The translations under genes were made by a program, and so were the position numbers. The notes under the pieces are model-generated. The model made no database searches. It was not told the origin of the DNA and saw only the letters and a list, made by a program, of their open reading frames with translations. This document shows positions 19,907 to 28,371 of a stretch of DNA of 64,000 nucleotides, in pieces (positions within the stretch are counted from its first letter, which is position 1; each line of letters begins with the position of its first letter). The DNA comes from Pseudonocardia benzenivorans CB1190 (GTDB lineage Bacteria; Actinomycetota; Actinomycetes; Mycobacteriales; Pseudonocardiaceae), in NCBI RefSeq assembly GCF_000196675.2, contig NC_015312.1, positions 1,674,001-1,738,000 of the forward strand, in the 5' to 3' direction.

Positions 19907-20479
19907 TCAGGCCGGGCCGGCGGCCCGCCGCAACGGGCCGTCGACCCAGCGGTCGACGTCCCGGCGGTGACGCAGCCGTACGACGGGCAGCGTCGGCCTG
20001 CGGGTGGCCAGCGCCGTGATCCGCAGCGCCGTCTTGTGGTGGGTGTCCCAGGCCCACCGCACGATGTGCTCGCGGTCGGTGAGGATCGTCCGCAGCGGCG
20101 GCTCGACATTGCCGTTCCAGAGGACCTCGCGGCCGAGCCGGCGCCGCATCGTGCGCACCGAGACCTGACGCATCACCGTCGCGCGGGGCAGGTCGAGCCA
20201 GACCATCAGGTCGGCGCGGTCGGCGAGCAGGTCACGGACGGCGGAGTACTGCCACTCGGTGACCCACGCCGGCTGCGCGCTGAACGCCTCGACGTCGGCG
20301 ACGAACGTCGGGATCCGGGTCCAGCCGGGGCCGTGGAACAGCGCGTCGATCTCGACGTGCGGTGCACCGGTCAGCGCGGCGATACGCGCGGACAGCGTCG
20401 TCTTCCCCGAGCCCGACGTGCCCGCGACCAGTACGCGGGCGGGTCGTGCGGGCAACGGGTCGGCGGGTCCCAGCTCCAT
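19907..20479 (-). CDS. P-loop NTPase, adenylate-kinase/topology-modulation-like
   Basis: A 190-residue nucleotide-binding protein. The Walker A motif GTSGSGKTTL lies at about residues 20-29, followed by HVEIDALFHGPGW and a Walker-B-like LMVWLDLPRATVM. Length and layout match shikimate/adenylate-kinase-like proteins annotated as topology modulation protein FlaR or small kinases. The true substrate is unknown. ATG at 20479; 13 bp separate its start from the stop of the upstream hydrolase gene on the same strand, so they may be co-transcribed. Confidence 0.8.
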   Translation of the reverse strand: MELGPADPLPARPARVLVAGTSGSGKTTLSARIAALTGAPHVEIDALFHGPGWTRIPTFVADVEAFSAQPAWVTEWQYSAVRDLLADRADLMVWLDLPRATVMRQVSVRTMRRRLGREVLWNGNVEPPLRTILTDREHIVRWAWDTHHKTALRITALATRRPTLPVVRLRHRRDVDRWVDGPLRRAAGPA

Positions 20480-20492
20480 CGGTCCCGCCCGG

Positions 20493-21344
20493 TCAGCGGC
20501 GGACGCCCGCGGTGTGGGCGAGCAGTGCGTCGGCGAGCGGGTCGACGACGGCCGCGGGCAGCGCGTGTCCCATGCCCGGGACGGTCGTCAGCTCGGCGCC
20601 GGCGATGGTGTCGGCGAGATGGCGGGCGTGCGGGGGCGGGTTGACGGGGTCGTCGGGCGCCTCGACGACGAGGGTCGGCACCGTCACGCTCCCGAGCTCC
20701 GCCGCGCGCTCCAGGCCGTCCTGGGCGGCCCTGGCGTGGGCACCAGGGGTGTCGGGCCGCCCCGTGTGCGCGATGACGCGGCGCTCGAGCTCACGGAACT
20801 CGTCGGGGTCGAAGGGGATCGTGGTGCCGTTGAGCAGCCGCCAGTGCTCCACGCGCCACGCGAGCTCGCCCGCGTCGTCGCGCGGGTCGTCGAACTCCTG
20901 CCACATCCGCAGCAGGGACAGGGACGGACCGGGCATGTCCGGCACGTCCCAGGCGTCGAGCGCGGCTGTGCAGAGCAGCGTCGCCGACAGCAGGCGGTCG
21001 GGATGGTCGAGCAGCAGGAGCTGGACGAGCGTGCCGCCCATCGACATCCCCACCACGTGCGCGCGTTCGACGTCCCAGGCGTCGAGGACGGCGACCGCGT
21101 CGTCGGCGAGATCGGCGACGGAGTAGGGCTGCTCGTCGAACGCCCAGGTCGAGCGGCCGGTGTCCCGGTGGTCGTAGCGGATCACGGGATGGTGCGCGGT
21201 GAGCCGGGCGAGCAGGGTCTCCGGCCAGGCGAGCCCGGAGGCGTTCGCGCCCATGATCAGCAGCAGCGGGTCGGCCCCGGCCGGCCCGGCCAGCCGTTCG
21301 GACCACAGCCGCACGCCGTCGGCGACGTCGACGAAACGTTCCAC
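20493..21344 (-). CDS. Alpha/beta-hydrolase
   Basis: A 283-residue serine hydrolase of the epoxide-hydrolase/esterase-like group. Oxyanion segment LLLIMGANASG, nucleophile elbow HVVGMSMGGTLVQ with the catalytic Ser, an acidic residue in VVEAPDDPVNPP, and the catalytic His in VPGMGHALP. GTG at 21344 (VERFVDVADGV) was preferred to an in-frame ATG at 21371, because homologues begin at this point. No signal peptide. Substrate unknown. Confidence 0.88.
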   Translation of the reverse strand: MERFVDVADGVRLWSERLAGPAGADPLLLIMGANASGLAWPETLLARLTAHHPVIRYDHRDTGRSTWAFDEQPYSVADLADDAVAVLDAWDVERAHVVGMSMGGTLVQLLLLDHPDRLLSATLLCTAALDAWDVPDMPGPSLSLLRMWQEFDDPRDDAGELAWRVEHWRLLNGTTIPFDPDEFRELERRVIAHTGRPDTPGAHARAAQDGLERAAELGSVTVPTLVVEAPDDPVNPPPHARHLADTIAGAELTTVPGMGHALPAAVVDPLADALLAHTAGVRR

Positions 21345-21447
21345 TCGCCCAGCCTGCCAACGGCTGTGCACGGCGCCGCAACCGGGACCCGGCGCGGACG
21401 AGCGAGCGGCCCGACGCGGCGGACGTGCCGCCGTGCCGGGCCGGAGC

Positions 21448-21759
21448 TCACTTGAGCGCGTCGAGCAGCGCCTGGCGCTGCCGGTCGCCCAGGCCCGCGG
21501 CCCGGCGGGACGCGTCGATGCCGGTCTTCTCCAGCAGCGCGCTGACCTTGGCGGGGCCGTAGCCCGGAAGGCTCTTCAGCAGGTCCGCCACCTTGGTCTT
21601 GCCGACGATCGCGTCGGACTTCGCGCGGTCGAGGACCGCGGGGATCGTCTCGTCGCCCCGGGCGATCGCGTCGCGCAGCTCCTTGCGGGCCGTGCGCGCG
21701 GCGGCGGCCTTCTTCAGGGCCTCCTGACGCTGTTCGGGAGTCAGCGTGGGCAGTGCCAT
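21448..21759 (-). CDS. mihF: Actinobacterial integration host factor (mIHF)
   Basis: A 103-residue basic nucleoid protein, MALPTLTPEQRQEALKKAAAARTAR..., typical of the actinobacterial mIHF family. An N-terminal basic helix precedes a four-helix H2TH-like domain containing VADLLKSLPGYGPAKVSALLEKTGI. It binds and bends DNA and is essential in mycobacteria (family knowledge). It stands alone here instead of beside gmk, its usual neighbour in mycobacteria and Streptomyces, so it may be an additional copy or a relocated gene. ATG at 21759; RBS GAGGAG is visible upstream. Confidence 0.95.
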   Translation of the reverse strand: MALPTLTPEQRQEALKKAAAARTARKELRDAIARGDETIPAVLDRAKSDAIVGKTKVADLLKSLPGYGPAKVSALLEKTGIDASRRAAGLGDRQRQALLDALK

Positions 21760-21954
21760 GTGTCGAACTCCTCTACTCGGTGAAGTCCCCGTCCAGGTCG
21801 AACAGGGCTCATCTTCGCCGCACAGACTGGCAGAAGGGCCCGACGACGTACCGAGAACCCCTGCTCAGGTGCGATTCGCGGGCCTTCCGATGCGCTCAGC
21901 GGACGGATGCGGCCCGTCGCGCCACCCGACCGTGGGACGTCGAGCATCCCCAGG

Positions 21955-24387
21955 TCAGCGCGTCGCGGGCGGCTGCGGGCTGTCCGAGGCCGAGCACGAG
22001 GCCGCCAGCGAGACCGGAGCGGTGGACTGCGGGGTCGTCGTCGGCGCGGTCGTCGGCGCGGCCGAGCGGGTGGACCGCGACGTCGTGGGCGTCGTCGTCG
22101 GCGCGGGCAGCGGCTTCCCGTCGATCGAGGCGGCCACGACCTCGCGCATGTAGGACGGATCGGGCGCGCCCGGGTTGAAGTGGCCGTCGCGCTCGTTGGG
22201 GTCGGGCAGCGTGGGGTCGAACGTGACGCTGCTGAGGTTCACGCCCTTGTCGTCGATCAGGGACACGAGGTGCGGCAGCAGCGCCTGCGGGATGTTGGTG
22301 TCGATGTTCTGCGTGGCCACCTTCGCCACCGTCTGGAAGTTCGACAGCAGCGACGCCGGGCTCTTCTGGTCGAGCACCGCCTGGATCAGGCAGCGCTGCC
22401 GGCCCATCCGGTCGTAGTCGCTGGAGTCGCGGCGCGAGCGGGCGAACCAGAGCGCCTGCTCGCCGTCGAGCCGCTGGACCCCCGGCTGGATGTAGCCGTC
22501 GGGTCGGACGTGCCGGCCGTCGGGCAGCACGCCGCCGATGGGCAGCGGCACCGGGCCGACGTCGACGGTCACCCCGCCGAGCGCGTCGATGAGGGCGGAG
22601 AAGCCCTCCATGTCGACCTCGAGGAAGTAGTCCAGCGGCAGGTCCAGCATGTACGTCACCGACTGCATCAGCAGGTTGATGCCGGGGTCGGCGCTGGGGC
22701 CCGCGGGCGCGACCCCCGGGTTCTGGTGCGCGTAGGCGTACACGGCGTTGAGCAGGTAGTTCCCGGAGAGCGGGTCGCGCGGGTCGCGGAACCCGTTGGG
22801 GAAGCGCTCCGCCATCGGGGACCCCGGCGGGAACTGGGCACGCTGGATGTTGCGCGGGAGGCCGAACAGGATGGTCTTCGCGGTGTGCGTGTCGATGCTC
22901 GCGACCATCATCGTGTCGGTGCGGGTGCCCGTCCGGTCGGGCCCGGCGTCGCTGCCGATCATCAGGACGTTGAGCCGCGGCTTGTTGATGGCCTCCTCGG
23001 CGCTGGTCCCGCCGCCCTTGAACAGCTCGTTGAGCAGGTTGCGCTGGGAGTTCGCGATGTCGGCCGCGAAGCCGAAGGGCGCCGCCACCACCAGACACAA
23101 CGCCACGACGACGAGCGTGCCGAGCGCCTGCTGGCCGGTCTTCATCCCGGGCGGGCGGGCCAGCGCCCACGTCCGCACGATGACGACGATCCAGCCCAGC
23201 GCGGCGGCCAGGACGACGACGGCGACCCCCGCCAGCACCCGCGCCGAGAGCGCCGACTCGATCAGCGTCGAGCGTCCGACGAGCGCGAGCGTGACCAGCG
23301 CCGCGATCGCCAGCAGGAAGACGGTGAGGATCGCCGTCCCGGCGCGGCGCCTGCCGAGGATGAGGTGCCCGGAGCCCGGGACGAGCGTCGACGCCGCGGT
23401 GATGCCGAGTGCGGCGCCGAGGCCGCGGCGGCGGCCGCCGGGGCCGGTCCGGGCCGGGGGCGTGCCTGCGCGCGCCGGCGGCCGGGTGGGACCGGCCCCG
23501 CGGAGCCGTTCCGGGCGGGCCGGGCGGTCGGCGTCGGGGCCGTCGCGGCGGGCGGGGCCGTCGGTGACGCGGGACGTCGGCTGGTCGTCGACGGCGGCCG
23601 CGCGGCTCCCCGGTCCGCGCCCGGGTGTGTCGGCACCGGTGTCGGTGCCGGAACCGTCGTCCGGGAGGACGGCGGCCCGGGAGAGCGCCGGGACGGTCGG
23701 GCGCGCGTCGTCGGCGCCCGGTAGTGGGCCGGGAGGGCGCTGTGGGCCGGGCCGGCGGCCGCGCCGCGCGGCGGCACCGGAGGGGCGGTTCGGCCCGTCG
23801 GCGCGGCGCGCCGGGGCGTCGGGCGGCCGCGGGGTGCCGTCGCCCGCCGGCCGGGCGGGGTCGGCGGGCCGGCGCGGGCCGCCGGGGGACCGGTCGGGCG
23901 GCGGGGGCGGCGGGGCACCGGGCGAGCGGTCGGGCCCCGGGGCGCCAGGCGGCCGGTCGGCGGGCGGCCGGTCGGCGGGCGCGGATCCGGGTCGACGCGG
24001 GGCGGCACCGCCGGCCCCCGGGCGCCCGCCCGGTCCGCTGTCGGGCGTGCGCGGCGGTCCGCTGTGGGCCGTGCGCGGCGGTCCGTTGTCGGGCGTGCGC
24101 GGCGGTCCGCCGTCGGCGCTCTGGCGGGGCGGGGTGCCCTCGTCCGGCGGCCGGGGCGGGCGGGGCCGGCCGGGTCCGGGGCGGCGGCCCGCCGACGCGT
24201 CCGGTCCGCTCGCGAATGGTTGCACAGCGTCACCGGTACGGCGGGTGCGCGGCGCGCCGGTGCGACCCCAGAGCTCGTTGCGCTGCGCCTGCTCGCGCTC
24301 GGCGCGGCGTGGCCACGGCGACGGGCCGGACGACGAGGGCGGATTGTCCGGACGGTGCTCGCGGTCGCGTGGGTCCAGATCGTCCAA
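21955..24387 (-). CDS. LytR-CpsA-Psr (LCP) family cell-wall glycopolymer ligase
   Basis: An 810-residue membrane protein. Residues about 1-330 are cytoplasmic and extremely Pro/Gly/Arg-rich, with tandem PPRTPDxG repeats. Three to four membrane helices follow (LVPGSGHLILGRRRAGTAILTVFLLAIAALVTLALVG and two more). The extracellular LCP domain carries RLNVLMIGSDAGPDRTGTRTDTMMVASID and GLPRNIQRAQ, with conserved Arg/Asp residues, and ALWFARSRRDSSDYDRMGRQR. A Thr/Pro/Ser tail closes the protein. LCP enzymes attach teichoic acid, arabinogalactan or similar polymers to peptidoglycan. The N-terminal part is much longer than in typical homologues. Divergent from larE. Confidence 0.9.
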   Translation of the reverse strand: MDDLDPRDREHRPDNPPSSSGPSPWPRRAEREQAQRNELWGRTGAPRTRRTGDAVQPFASGPDASAGRRPGPGRPRPPRPPDEGTPPRQSADGGPPRTPDNGPPRTAHSGPPRTPDSGPGGRPGAGGAAPRRPGSAPADRPPADRPPGAPGPDRSPGAPPPPPPDRSPGGPRRPADPARPAGDGTPRPPDAPARRADGPNRPSGAAARRGRRPGPQRPPGPLPGADDARPTVPALSRAAVLPDDGSGTDTGADTPGRGPGSRAAAVDDQPTSRVTDGPARRDGPDADRPARPERLRGAGPTRPPARAGTPPARTGPGGRRRGLGAALGITAASTLVPGSGHLILGRRRAGTAILTVFLLAIAALVTLALVGRSTLIESALSARVLAGVAVVVLAAALGWIVVIVRTWALARPPGMKTGQQALGTLVVVALCLVVAAPFGFAADIANSQRNLLNELFKGGGTSAEEAINKPRLNVLMIGSDAGPDRTGTRTDTMMVASIDTHTAKTILFGLPRNIQRAQFPPGSPMAERFPNGFRDPRDPLSGNYLLNAVYAYAHQNPGVAPAGPSADPGINLLMQSVTYMLDLPLDYFLEVDMEGFSALIDALGGVTVDVGPVPLPIGGVLPDGRHVRPDGYIQPGVQRLDGEQALWFARSRRDSSDYDRMGRQRCLIQAVLDQKSPASLLSNFQTVAKVATQNIDTNIPQALLPHLVSLIDDKGVNLSSVTFDPTLPDPNERDGHFNPGAPDPSYMREVVAASIDGKPLPAPTTTPTTSRSTRSAAPTTAPTTTPQSTAPVSLAASCSASDSPQPPATR

Positions 24388-24608
24388 CCGCAGGTCACCC
24401 CCCTCGTCGTGTCGAGGTTACCTGCGCGTCGGCCGACCACCCGGATTTCGCCGGGAGGCGAGGGAGCGACCGTGCCCGGCACCTCGGATTCGGCGGAGCC
24501 TACTTCCAGTGACGGCGACCACTCTGCGCGACCGGGCCGTCCCCGGCCGACGGCGACGAGCAGGCCGGGTGATCGCCGGTCACTACAGTGAATGCGGGAG
24601 GTGGGTGC

Positions 24609-25457
24609 ATGTCCGACGCGACGCCACAGGACGGTCCGGCCGCCCGGCTCGAGGCCCTGCGCACGCGGCTGCGCGCCGAGCCCCGGCTGCTGGTCGCCTA
24701 CTCCGGCGGCGCCGACTCCGCGCTGGTCGCGGCCGTCGCCGCGGAGGAACTCGGACCCGCCGCGGTGGCCGTCACGGCCGTGTCCGCCAGCCTGCCCGCG
24801 CGCGAACGCCGGGCCGCGCGCGACTTCGCCCGTCGCCACGGCATCACCCACGTCGAGGTCGCGACCGACGAGCTCGACCGCCCCGAGTACGTCGCGAACT
24901 CCGGCGACCGGTGCTTCCACTGCAAGTCCGCGCTGCTCGACGCGCTGGTCCCGCTCGCGGAGCTCTCAGGGGCCGCGATCGCGCTCGGCACGAACCTCGA
25001 CGACCTGGGCGACCACCGCCCCGGCCAGCGCGCGGCCGCGCTGCGCGGCGCGGTGGCGCCGCTCGTCGACGCCGGGCTCACCAAGTCCGACGTCCGGGCG
25101 GTCAGCGCGCTGCTGGGCCTGGAGACGGCCGACAAGCCGGCGGCGGCGTGCCTCTCGTCGCGCGTGGCCTACGGGGACCCGGTGACCGAGCAGGTCCTGG
25201 CACGTATCGAGGCCGCCGAGGAGGCGTTGCGCGCGTTGGGGTTCGCGAGCTGCCGGGTGCGGGCGCACGCCGACGGGACCGTCGCGCGGCTGGAGGTCCC
25301 CGAGGCGGAGTACCCGCGGGTCACGACGCTGCGCGCCGAGATCGACGCCGCGGTCCGCGGGGCCGGGTTCGCGTTCTGCGCCGTCGACCTGCAGGCATTC
25401 CGCAGCGGCCGGATGAACGTGCTGCTGGGTCTCCCGGCGGTCGCGGGATCGTCGTGA
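24609..25457 (+). CDS. larE: LarE, ATP-dependent sulfur insertase for the nickel-pincer cofactor
   Basis: A 282-residue PP-loop enzyme that adenylates and thiolates pyridinium-3,5-biscarboxylate mononucleotide during nickel-pincer nucleotide synthesis. The PP-loop SGGADS lies at residues 32-37. Cysteines occur at C102 and C105 (GDRCFHCKS) and C181 (AACLSSRVAYG); the last aligns with the sacrificial Cys of Lactobacillus LarE. Whether this version is sacrificial or uses a cluster is not clear. ATG at 24609 has GGGAGG seven bases upstream; an ATG at 24588 is less likely. Its stop overlaps the GTG of the larB-larC2 gene. Confidence 0.9.
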   Translation: MSDATPQDGPAARLEALRTRLRAEPRLLVAYSGGADSALVAAVAAEELGPAAVAVTAVSASLPARERRAARDFARRHGITHVEVATDELDRPEYVANSGDRCFHCKSALLDALVPLAELSGAAIALGTNLDDLGDHRPGQRAAALRGAVAPLVDAGLTKSDVRAVSALLGLETADKPAAACLSSRVAYGDPVTEQVLARIEAAEEALRALGFASCRVRAHADGTVARLEVPEAEYPRVTTLRAEIDAAVRGAGFAFCAVDLQAFRSGRMNVLLGLPAVAGSS

Positions 25458-26722
25458 CGAACGGCTTCGAGGACCTGGGCCACTCCCGGCCCGACACCGC
25501 CCGCGAGGCGCGGACGGGCCTGCCGGAGGTCGTCTACGGCCCCGGGAAGACCGTCGCGGAGATCGTCGCGGTGGTGGACAGCCTGCTCGCCGCCAACACC
25601 GGCCCGGTGCTGGTGACCAGGGTGGAGCCGGCCGTCGCCGACGCGGTGCTCGCCGACGTCGGTGCCGGGGGCGCCCACGTGCCGGCCGGTCGGCTCCTGG
25701 TCTGGCGGCCCGCGGCGCCGCGGGGGTTCGTGCTCGCCGTCGTCTCGGCCGGGACGTCGGACGGACCCGTCGCGGCCGAGGCCGCCGAGGTCGCCCGCGC
25801 CGTCGGGCTCACCGTGCGCCGGTTCGCCGACGTGGGCGTGGCGGGCCTGCACCGGCTGCTCGCGGTCCGGGACGAGATCGCCGCGGCCGACGCGGTCGTG
25901 TGCGTCGCGGGGATGGAAGGGGCGCTGCCGAGCGTCGTCGGCGGCCTGGTCGGGGCGCCGGTGATCGCCGTGCCGACGTCGATCGGTTACGGCGCCACCC
26001 TGGACGGGGTGACCGCGCTGCTGGCCATGATGTCGTCGTGCGCGGCGGGGATGACCGTCGTCAACATCGACTCCGGGTTCTCCGCGGCCATGGCCGCGTT
26101 CCGGATCGCGGCCTCGCGCGAGCGCGCCGCGGCCACCGGGGACACGATCGCGCGGCCCGCGGGCGCGACCGTGCGGCCGACGGGGCCCGCGCCCGCGACG
26201 GCGGGGCGCGAGGGCGGGACCGTCGAGCGGATGGTCCATCTCGAGACCAATGTGGACGACGTCACCGGTGAGGTGCTCGGCCATCTCGTCGAGCGGCTGC
26301 TCACGGCGGGCGCCGCCGACGCCTGGGTCGCGCCCGTCGTCATGAAGAAGTCGCGGCCAGCGCACACGGTCCATGTGCTGGCCGCGACGTCGGCGGTCGC
26401 GGAGTGCGAGCGGATCGTGCTGGCCGAGACAGGATCGCTGGGGTTGCGCCGGACGAGCGTCGACCGCGTCGCCCTGCCGCGCACGACGACCACTGTGGAC
26501 GTCGGCGGGCACCGGGTGCGGGTGAAGACGGGTCCGTGGGGGAGCAAACCCGAGCACGACGACGTGGTGGCGGCGGCCACGGCGCTGGGGCTGCCGCTGC
26601 GTGCCGTGGCGGCACGCGCCGGGGCGGCCGCTCAGCCGGCCGCGGCCTCGCTCGACGACGCGGCGGGCCCGGTCCCCGACGCCGCGGGCGCGACGTCCGG
26701 GGAACCCGACGACGTCGTGTAG
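25454..26722 (+). CDS. larB: LarB-LarC2 fusion protein (nickel-pincer cofactor synthesis)
   Basis: A 422-residue fusion. Residues about 1-230 are LarB (TGLPEVVYGPGKTVAEIV, VSAGTSDGPVAAEAAEVA, AGMEGALPSVVGGLVGAPVIAVPTS), the carboxylase/hydrolase acting on nicotinate adenine dinucleotide. Residues about 255-390 match only the C-terminal half of the nickel insertase LarC (HLETNVDDVTGEVLGHLVERLL, APVVMKKSRPAHTVHVL, ETGSLGLRR). The N-terminal LarC half (LarC1) is absent from the window. GTG start overlaps the larE stop. The last 91 bp overlap the 3' end of the OsmC gene on the other strand. No lactate racemase gene (larA) is present nearby. Confidence 0.88.
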   Translation: MTNGFEDLGHSRPDTAREARTGLPEVVYGPGKTVAEIVAVVDSLLAANTGPVLVTRVEPAVADAVLADVGAGGAHVPAGRLLVWRPAAPRGFVLAVVSAGTSDGPVAAEAAEVARAVGLTVRRFADVGVAGLHRLLAVRDEIAAADAVVCVAGMEGALPSVVGGLVGAPVIAVPTSIGYGATLDGVTALLAMMSSCAAGMTVVNIDSGFSAAMAAFRIAASRERAAATGDTIARPAGATVRPTGPAPATAGREGGTVERMVHLETNVDDVTGEVLGHLVERLLTAGAADAWVAPVVMKKSRPAHTVHVLAATSAVAECERIVLAETGSLGLRRTSVDRVALPRTTTTVDVGGHRVRVKTGPWGSKPEHDDVVAAATALGLPLRAVAARAGAAAQPAAASLDDAAGPVPDAAGATSGEPDDVV

Positions 26723-27108
26723 TCGAGCTGTGGCGGCGAGGCGAGCGTCCGCGTCACGTAGCAGACCCGCTTCGCGGCCTCGACGAGCTTGTCGAGCTCC
26801 TCGCCCTGCGGGGCGTCGGCGTGCACGTCGATGCGGAACGCGTCGAAGCTCGGACCCTTGTAGCGGCCGGTGACGTCGACCCGCAGCCCCGACAGCGCCA
26901 CGTTGCGCTTGGCGGCGCTGTAGGCGACGGCGGTGGTGAAGCACGACGCGATGGACGCGAGCAGCAGCTCGGTCGGCTGCGGCCCCGTTCCGGTTCCGCC
27001 GGGGACCCCGGTCGGTTCGTCGGACACGACCTCGAAGCCGCCGGCGTCCACGACCGACCGCAACCCGCCGCTCCAGCGAGCGTGCACGGTACGCTCTGTG
27101 GCTCCCAC
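26632..27108 (-). CDS. OsmC-family protein
   Basis: A 158-residue OsmC/Ohr-fold protein with the two conserved cysteines in ASIASCFTTAVAYSAAKRN and AAKRVCYVTRTL. It may reduce organic or fatty-acid hydroperoxides with thiol reductants. GTG at 27108 is preceded by GGAGG at good spacing; the longer frame from 27144 begins with an implausible Cys/Ser stretch. The C-terminal tail (about 30 residues, Ser/Ala-rich) is encoded opposite the LarC2 tail. Divergent from the 119-residue gene at 27203. Confidence 0.85.
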   Translation of the reverse strand: MGATERTVHARWSGGLRSVVDAGGFEVVSDEPTGVPGGTGTGPQPTELLLASIASCFTTAVAYSAAKRNVALSGLRVDVTGRYKGPSFDAFRIDVHADAPQGEELDKLVEAAKRVCYVTRTLASPPQLDYTTSSGSPDVAPAASGTGPAASSSEAAAG

Positions 27109-27133
27109 GAATACCTCCTCCGAACTGCTGCAA

Positions 27134-27162
27134 CACCGGTGCAACCGGCATGGTGCACGGTG
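27134..27162. promoter_or_regulatory. Inverted repeat in the osmC / CoM-operon divergent promoter region
   Basis: CACCGGTGCA ... TGCACGGTG forms a near-perfect inverted repeat with a 10-nt spacer in the 94-bp region between divergent starts at 27108 and 27203. It is a plausible operator for either gene; no cognate regulator is identified. Confidence 0.35.
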
Positions 27163-27202
27163 GCCACCGTCACACGCCGGAATCGAACACGGGGAGCTGT
27201 CG

Positions 27203-27562
27203 ATGACAACCGTCGCTCACGCGCCCATCCAGGTGATGACGTGCCGGGGCGAGTGCCCGGCCGCCGCACGCTACCCCGATCACCACGAGCTGCTGCTCGC
27301 CGTCGATCGGGACCCGGAGGCCCTGCTCGCGCTGCTGGAGCTGGCCGTGACCTGGCACGAGCTCGACTACACCGACGAGGCCGTGATCGGCCCGGCCGGG
27401 TGGCTCGACTTCGCCGCGACCCACGACTGGGTGTTCCCGGACCGTGCCGAGCGCGCGTTCAGCCTCGCCGTCGACATCGTCGGCAGGCGCATCGCCGGGA
27501 CCGGTGCCGCCGCGGACGTGGCGTCCAGCCTGGCCACCGTCATCGAGTTGGTGCGCAGCTGA
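27203..27562 (+). CDS. Small hypothetical protein, first gene of the CoM-type operon
   Basis: A 119-residue soluble acidic protein, MTTVAHAPIQVMTCRGECPAAARYPD.... It has a CxxxC pair near the N-terminus (CRGEC) and no signal peptide or membrane segment. ATG at 27203 has GGGGAG upstream. The phosphosulfolactate synthase gene follows within 15 bp, so it is probably the promoter-proximal gene of that operon. I do not recognise a family. It could be an accessory, regulatory or sulfur-handling protein. Confidence 0.65.
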   Translation: MTTVAHAPIQVMTCRGECPAAARYPDHHELLLAVDRDPEALLALLELAVTWHELDYTDEAVIGPAGWLDFAATHDWVFPDRAERAFSLAVDIVGRRIAGTGAAADVASSLATVIELVRS

Positions 27563-27576
27563 TCCCGCCCGACCAC

Positions 27577-28371
27577 GTGTCCTCGCCGGTGCCGCCGGAC
27601 TTCCTGGACCTCCCGCCGCGCTCGGTCAAGCCGAGGGTGGCCGGCCTGACGCACGTCATCGATCCCGGGTCGGGCGTCCTCGCCACCCGGGACCTGCTGG
27701 CGTCCGCGTCGGCCCACATCGACATCTGGAAGATCGGCTGGGGAACCGCCTACGTCGACTCGGCCCTCGGCGACAAGATCGCGTTGCTCGCCGCGCACGA
27801 CGTCGCGGTCTGCCTCGGCGGCACGCTGCTGGAGATCGCGTGGGCCCAGGGCCGCGCGGACGCGTGCCTGGCCTGGGCGCGCGAGTCGGGCTTCTCCCAC
27901 GTCGAGGTCTCGCGCGGGACGGTCGACATGAGCCTCGCCGAGAAGGGCGCCCTGATCCGACGGGCGGCGCGCGACTTCACCGTGCTGGCCGAGGTCGGCG
28001 ACAAGGCGCCCGGCGAGGTCCTCGCCGCGCGCACCTGGCCGGGCGAGGCCGTGGCCGACCTCGAGGCGGGGGCGTGGCTCGTCGTCACCGAGGGCCGGCA
28101 GAGCGGCACCGTGGGCACGTTCGACGCCGCCGGCCGGGTGCGGCCCGACGTCGTGGAGGCGGTCGCGGGCGCGGTCGGCGTGACGCGCATCGTGTTCGAG
28201 GCGCCCAAGGCGTCGCAGCAGGCGTGGTTCGTCCGCCGGTTCGGCGCCGACGTCAACCTCGGTAACGTGGCCGTCGGTGACGTCCTGTCCGCGGAGACGC
28301 TGCGGCTGGGGCTGCGCTCGGACACCGCCGCCGTCGTCCGCCGCGACGAAGCCGGATCGGACACCGCGTGA
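27577..28371 (+). CDS. comA: Phosphosulfolactate synthase (ComA)
   Basis: Adds sulfite to phosphoenolpyruvate to give (R)-phosphosulfolactate, the first committed step of coenzyme M synthesis. It has 264 residues, a TIM-barrel of the ComA family: LTHVIDPGSGVLATRDLLASA, HIDIWKIGWGTAYVD, CLGGTLLEIAWAQGRAD, FSHVEVSRGTVDMS, VLAEVGDKAPGEV, LVVTEGRQSGTVG, IVFEAPKASQQAWFVRRFGADVNLGNV. The known family catalytic/phosphate residues fall in these segments. GTG at 27577 (or 27589). Its stop overlaps the next gene's GTG. A Bacillus YitD-like role in sporulation sulfolactate is the alternative, but the lyase and PLP neighbours argue for CoM. Confidence 0.9.
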   Translation: MSSPVPPDFLDLPPRSVKPRVAGLTHVIDPGSGVLATRDLLASASAHIDIWKIGWGTAYVDSALGDKIALLAAHDVAVCLGGTLLEIAWAQGRADACLAWARESGFSHVEVSRGTVDMSLAEKGALIRRAARDFTVLAEVGDKAPGEVLAARTWPGEAVADLEAGAWLVVTEGRQSGTVGTFDAAGRVRPDVVEAVAGAVGVTRIVFEAPKASQQAWFVRRFGADVNLGNVAVGDVLSAETLRLGLRSDTAAVVRRDEAGSDTA

